Origin: Gammaproteobacteria bacterium HGW-Gammaproteobacteria-4
GTDB lineage: Bacteria > Pseudomonadota > Gammaproteobacteria > Xanthomonadales > Xanthomonadaceae
NCBI GenBank assembly: GCA_002839995.1
Contig: PGZC01000006.1
Location: 69,804 to 133,803, forward strand
Reading direction: 5' to 3'
DNA length: 64,000 nucleotides
How positions within the stretch are numbered: position 1 is the stretch's first letter; the number at the start of each line of letters is the position of its first letter. Under the pieces are notes generated by a model. It had not been told where the DNA came from. It was given only the letters and a program-made list of their open reading frames with translations, and searched no databases. This document shows positions 62,033 through 64,000 of this stretch, piece by piece. A program made the position numbers and the translations under genes.

Positions 62033-62517
62033 GTGCGCAGCGCCAGATCCGGGCCTTGATCCGGCCGATGACCGAGGCCGATCTCGATGCGGTGATGGCG
62101 ATCGAGTTGCGCGCCTATCCCTACCCCTGGACCGACGGCATTTTTCGCGATTGCGTCCGCGCCGGGCATCACGCCTGGGTGCTCGATCGCGACGGCAGCC
62201 TGTGCGGCTACGGCGTGCTCAGCATTGCCGCCAATGAAGGGCATTTGCTGAATGTGTGCGTCGCGCCGGAGTTCCAGGGCCGTGGCCTGGGTCGGCGATT
62301 GCTGCGGCGCATGCTGGATATCGCGCGCTGGCATCACGCGCATCGCGTGTTCCTGGAAGTGCGGCCGAGCAACACGCACGCGCTGGCCCTGTATCAGGAC
62401 GAGGGTTTCAACGAAGTGGGGCGCCGTCGCGGTTATTACCCGGATGGCAACGGCCGCGAGGACGCGGTAGTGATGGCAATGGAGCTGCTCAGTGGCGACG
62501 ATTGGCCGCCGAAATAG
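62029..62517 (+). CDS. rimI: Ribosomal protein S18-alanine N-acetyltransferase
   Basis: A 162-residue GNAT acetyltransferase. The acetyl-CoA loop is VAPEFQGRGLGRRLL (near 76-90), preceded by EGHLLNVC, and the catalytic-region signature VFLEVRPSNTHALALYQDEGF follows, which is characteristic of RimI. It acetylates the N-terminus of ribosomal protein S18. The ATG overlaps the HolD-like stop codon (ATGA). Confidence 0.93.
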   Translation: MSAQRQIRALIRPMTEADLDAVMAIELRAYPYPWTDGIFRDCVRAGHHAWVLDRDGSLCGYGVLSIAANEGHLLNVCVAPEFQGRGLGRRLLRRMLDIARWHHAHRVFLEVRPSNTHALALYQDEGFNEVGRRRGYYPDGNGREDAVVMAMELLSGDDWPPK

Positions 62518-62571
62518 CGCGCGTTGTGGAGAATCAAGCCGCGACGGGTCATGCGGCGTTATGTGGATTAC

Positions 62572-62641
62572 GGTCGCCCACAGGGTGGGCTCCTACAGTG
62601 AGCGCGACCACTCTTTGTAGGAGCCCACCCTGTGGGCGACC
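62572..62641. repeat. Inverted pair of GTAG hairpin repeats (family A), copy 8
   Basis: Perfect 26-bp arms 62572-62597 and 62616-62641, between the convergent rimI and valS genes. No other terminator is visible, so it may act at the end of both transcripts. Confidence 0.93.
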
Positions 62642-62674
62642 GGCTACACGGCGTCGCAACGGATACTGGCTGGC

Positions 62675-64000
62675 CTACAAATCCACCAGACGTTCGCGCT
62701 GTTCGCTCAAGCCGGCGAGCGATGCATTGAACTCGGCGATGCGTACGCGTTCCTGCTCGACCACCGCCGCCGGCGCATTGGCGACGAAATTGGCATTGGC
62801 CAGCTTGCCTTCGGCTTTGGCGATCTCTGCTTTCAGGCGGCCGATTTCCTTGTCCAGACGCACGCGCTCGGCGCCGACATCGATCAGGCCGGCGAGCGGG
62901 ATCAGGATGCGCAGCTCGCCGAGTGCGGCGGCGGCGGCCGGCGGGGCTTCATCGCCGGCTTCGAGCCACTGCTGCGATTGCGCGCGGCACAAAAACGCGA
63001 CGGCATCGGCGAAGCGCTGACTGCGCGCGCGATCGGCCGCATCGCCGCCAGCGAACAACAGCGGCACCGGCTTGCCGGGGGCGACATTCATCTCGCTGCG
63101 GATGCGGCGCACCGCCGAGATCACATCCTTCAACCATTCGATGTGCGCCGACGCCTCGGCGTAATCGCCGGCAAACTCGGAAACCTTGGGATACGGCTGG
63201 CGCGAGATCGAATCGCCCCGCGCCGGATCGGCGCTCAGGCCGCGACGCGGCGCCACCGCCTGCCACAGTTCCTCGGTGACGAACGGAATCAGCGGATGCA
63301 GCGCGCGCAGCAGCGCTTCCAGCACCACGATCAGGGTGTGTCGGGTACTGGCGGCAGCCTGTGCGTCATCGCCGGTGAGCGCCGGCTTGGCCAGTTCCAG
63401 GAACCAGTCGCAGAAGGTGTTCCAGGTGAATTCGTAGATCGCCTGCGCCGCCAGATCGAAGCGGTAGGCGGCGAACTGCGCATCGATCTCCTGCAGCAGC
63501 TTGCCGAACTGCGCCAGCAGCCAGCGCTCGGCCTCGGTGCTCGGTTGCGCCGGGCCGGTGGCGACCACGCCTTCGGTGTTCATCAGCGCGAAGCGGGTGG
63601 CGTTCCATAACTTGTTGCAGAAATTCTTGTAGCCTTCGCAGCGGTTCAGATCGAACTTGATGTCGCGGCCGTGGCTGGCGAGGCTGGCAAAGGTGAAGCG
63701 CAGCGCGTCGGCGCCGAATGCCGGGATGCCGTCGGGGAATTCCTTGCGCGTGGCCTTCTCGATCTTGGCCGCCATCTGCGGTTGCATCAGGCCGCTGGTG
63801 CGCTTGGCGACCAGATCGTCGGTGCTGATCCCATCGATCAGGTCGATCGGATCGAGCACGTTACCCTTGGACTTGGACATCTTCTGCCCGTCCTTGTCGC
63901 GCACCAGACCAGTGATGTACACGTCCTTGAACGGTACCTGCCCGGTGAAGTGATCGGTCATCATGATCATCCGGGCGACCCAGAAGAAAATGATGTCAAA
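62675..64000 (-). CDS. valS: Valyl-tRNA synthetase, C-terminal part (5' end outside window)
   Basis: The last ~441 residues of a class I synthetase that charges tRNA-Val. The frame is open to the window edge, beginning within [11 protein letters not shown]. The KMSKS loop is [13 protein letters not shown] near the start of the visible part. The anticodon-binding helical domain follows ([31 protein letters not shown]). It ends with the C-terminal coiled coil typical of ValS ([20 protein letters not shown], ending RERLVDL). No defect is seen in this portion. Confidence 0.96.
   Translation of the reverse strand, partial: FDIIFFWVARMIMMTDHFTGQVPFKDVYITGLVRDKDGQKMSKSKGNVLDPIDLIDGISTDDLVAKRTSGLMQPQMAAKIEKATRKEFPDGIPAFGADALRFTFASLASHGRDIKFDLNRCEGYKNFCNKLWNATRFALMNTEGVVATGPAQPSTEAERWLLAQFGKLLQEIDAQFAAYRFDLAAQAIYEFTWNTFCDWFLELAKPALTGDDAQAAASTRHTLIVVLEALLRALHPLIPFVTEELWQAVAPRRGLSADPARGDSISRQPYPKVSEFAGDYAEASAHIEWLKDVISAVRRIRSEMNVAPGKPVPLLFAGGDAADRARSQRFADAVAFLCRAQSQQWLEAGDEAPPAAAAALGELRILIPLAGLIDVGAERVRLDKEIGRLKAEIAKAEGKLANANFVANAPAAVVEQERVRIAEFNASLAGLSEQRERLVDL

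Overview
The window reads as a chromosomal segment of a high-GC gammaproteobacterium of the Lysobacterales (Xanthomonadales). The best indicators are a fused aspartate kinase/diaminopimelate decarboxylase, the MurL/MurD2 pair described in Xanthomonas, the fumarylacetoacetase-family/maleylacetoacetate isomerase pair, and many intergenic hairpin repeats with a GTAG head, like the REPs of Stenotrophomonas and Xanthomonas. I cannot assign a genus from this sequence. No rRNA or tRNA gene was recognised.

Layout. 1-6.3 kb: end of a PAS-GGDEF-EAL signalling protein, an exported amidohydrolase, a ribbon-helix-helix/PIN toxin-antitoxin pair, a phzF gene reduced by a large internal deletion, a 69-bp tandem array and a secreted subtilase. 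6.6-12.0 kb: an overlapping lysAC-murL-murD2 operon for lysine and peptidoglycan precursors. 12.2-17.9 kb: a probable acquired defence cassette made of a single-chain restriction-modification protein, a TIGR04255-type protein, a small possible antitoxin and a PIN-domain protein. A 50-bp copy of the murD2 3' end lies just beyond it (18025-18074), so the block is flanked by imperfect direct repeats. 18.1-25.6 kb: dienelactone hydrolase, NYN-domain protein, tyrosine catabolism pair, pilU, an envelope lipoprotein/OmpA pair and a YdcH protein.

25.9-30.7 kb: transsulfuration genes (cystathionine beta-synthase and a cystathionine gamma-synthase/lyase) enclosing a 2OG oxygenase, a sulfotransferase-like gene and a frameshifted hicB-like ORF. 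30.7-40.7 kb: a polysaccharide/glycosylation region with a three-enzyme fusion protein, a GT4 glycosyltransferase, a methyltransferase whose start region is duplicated in tandem, a GT-C type membrane glycosyltransferase and a polyprenol-phosphate sugar transferase. 40.8-49.2 kb: acetoacetyl-CoA synthetase, ETF alpha and beta, an ATP-grasp protein, two related envelope proteins and ETF-ubiquinone oxidoreductase, together an acyl-CoA electron-transfer neighbourhood. 49.3-51.3 kb: AlkB and a hicB-hicA-hicA-hicB cluster. 51.8-55.3 kb: an MCE/Mla-like lipid ABC transporter. 55.3-64 kb: EamA exporter, ThrE-like exporter, H-NS-type protein, proS, a DUF4124 protein, pssA, a HolD-like protein, rimI and the 3' part of valS.

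The most notable signals are the direct-repeat-flanked defence cassette, the GTAG hairpin repeats (one family occurs as eight inverted pairs, with paired substitutions that preserve the stem), the mirrored HicAB cluster, and recent-looking rearrangements (72-bp tandem duplication, phzF deletion, hicB frameshift). Functions are inferred from protein motifs read by eye; no database search was run.
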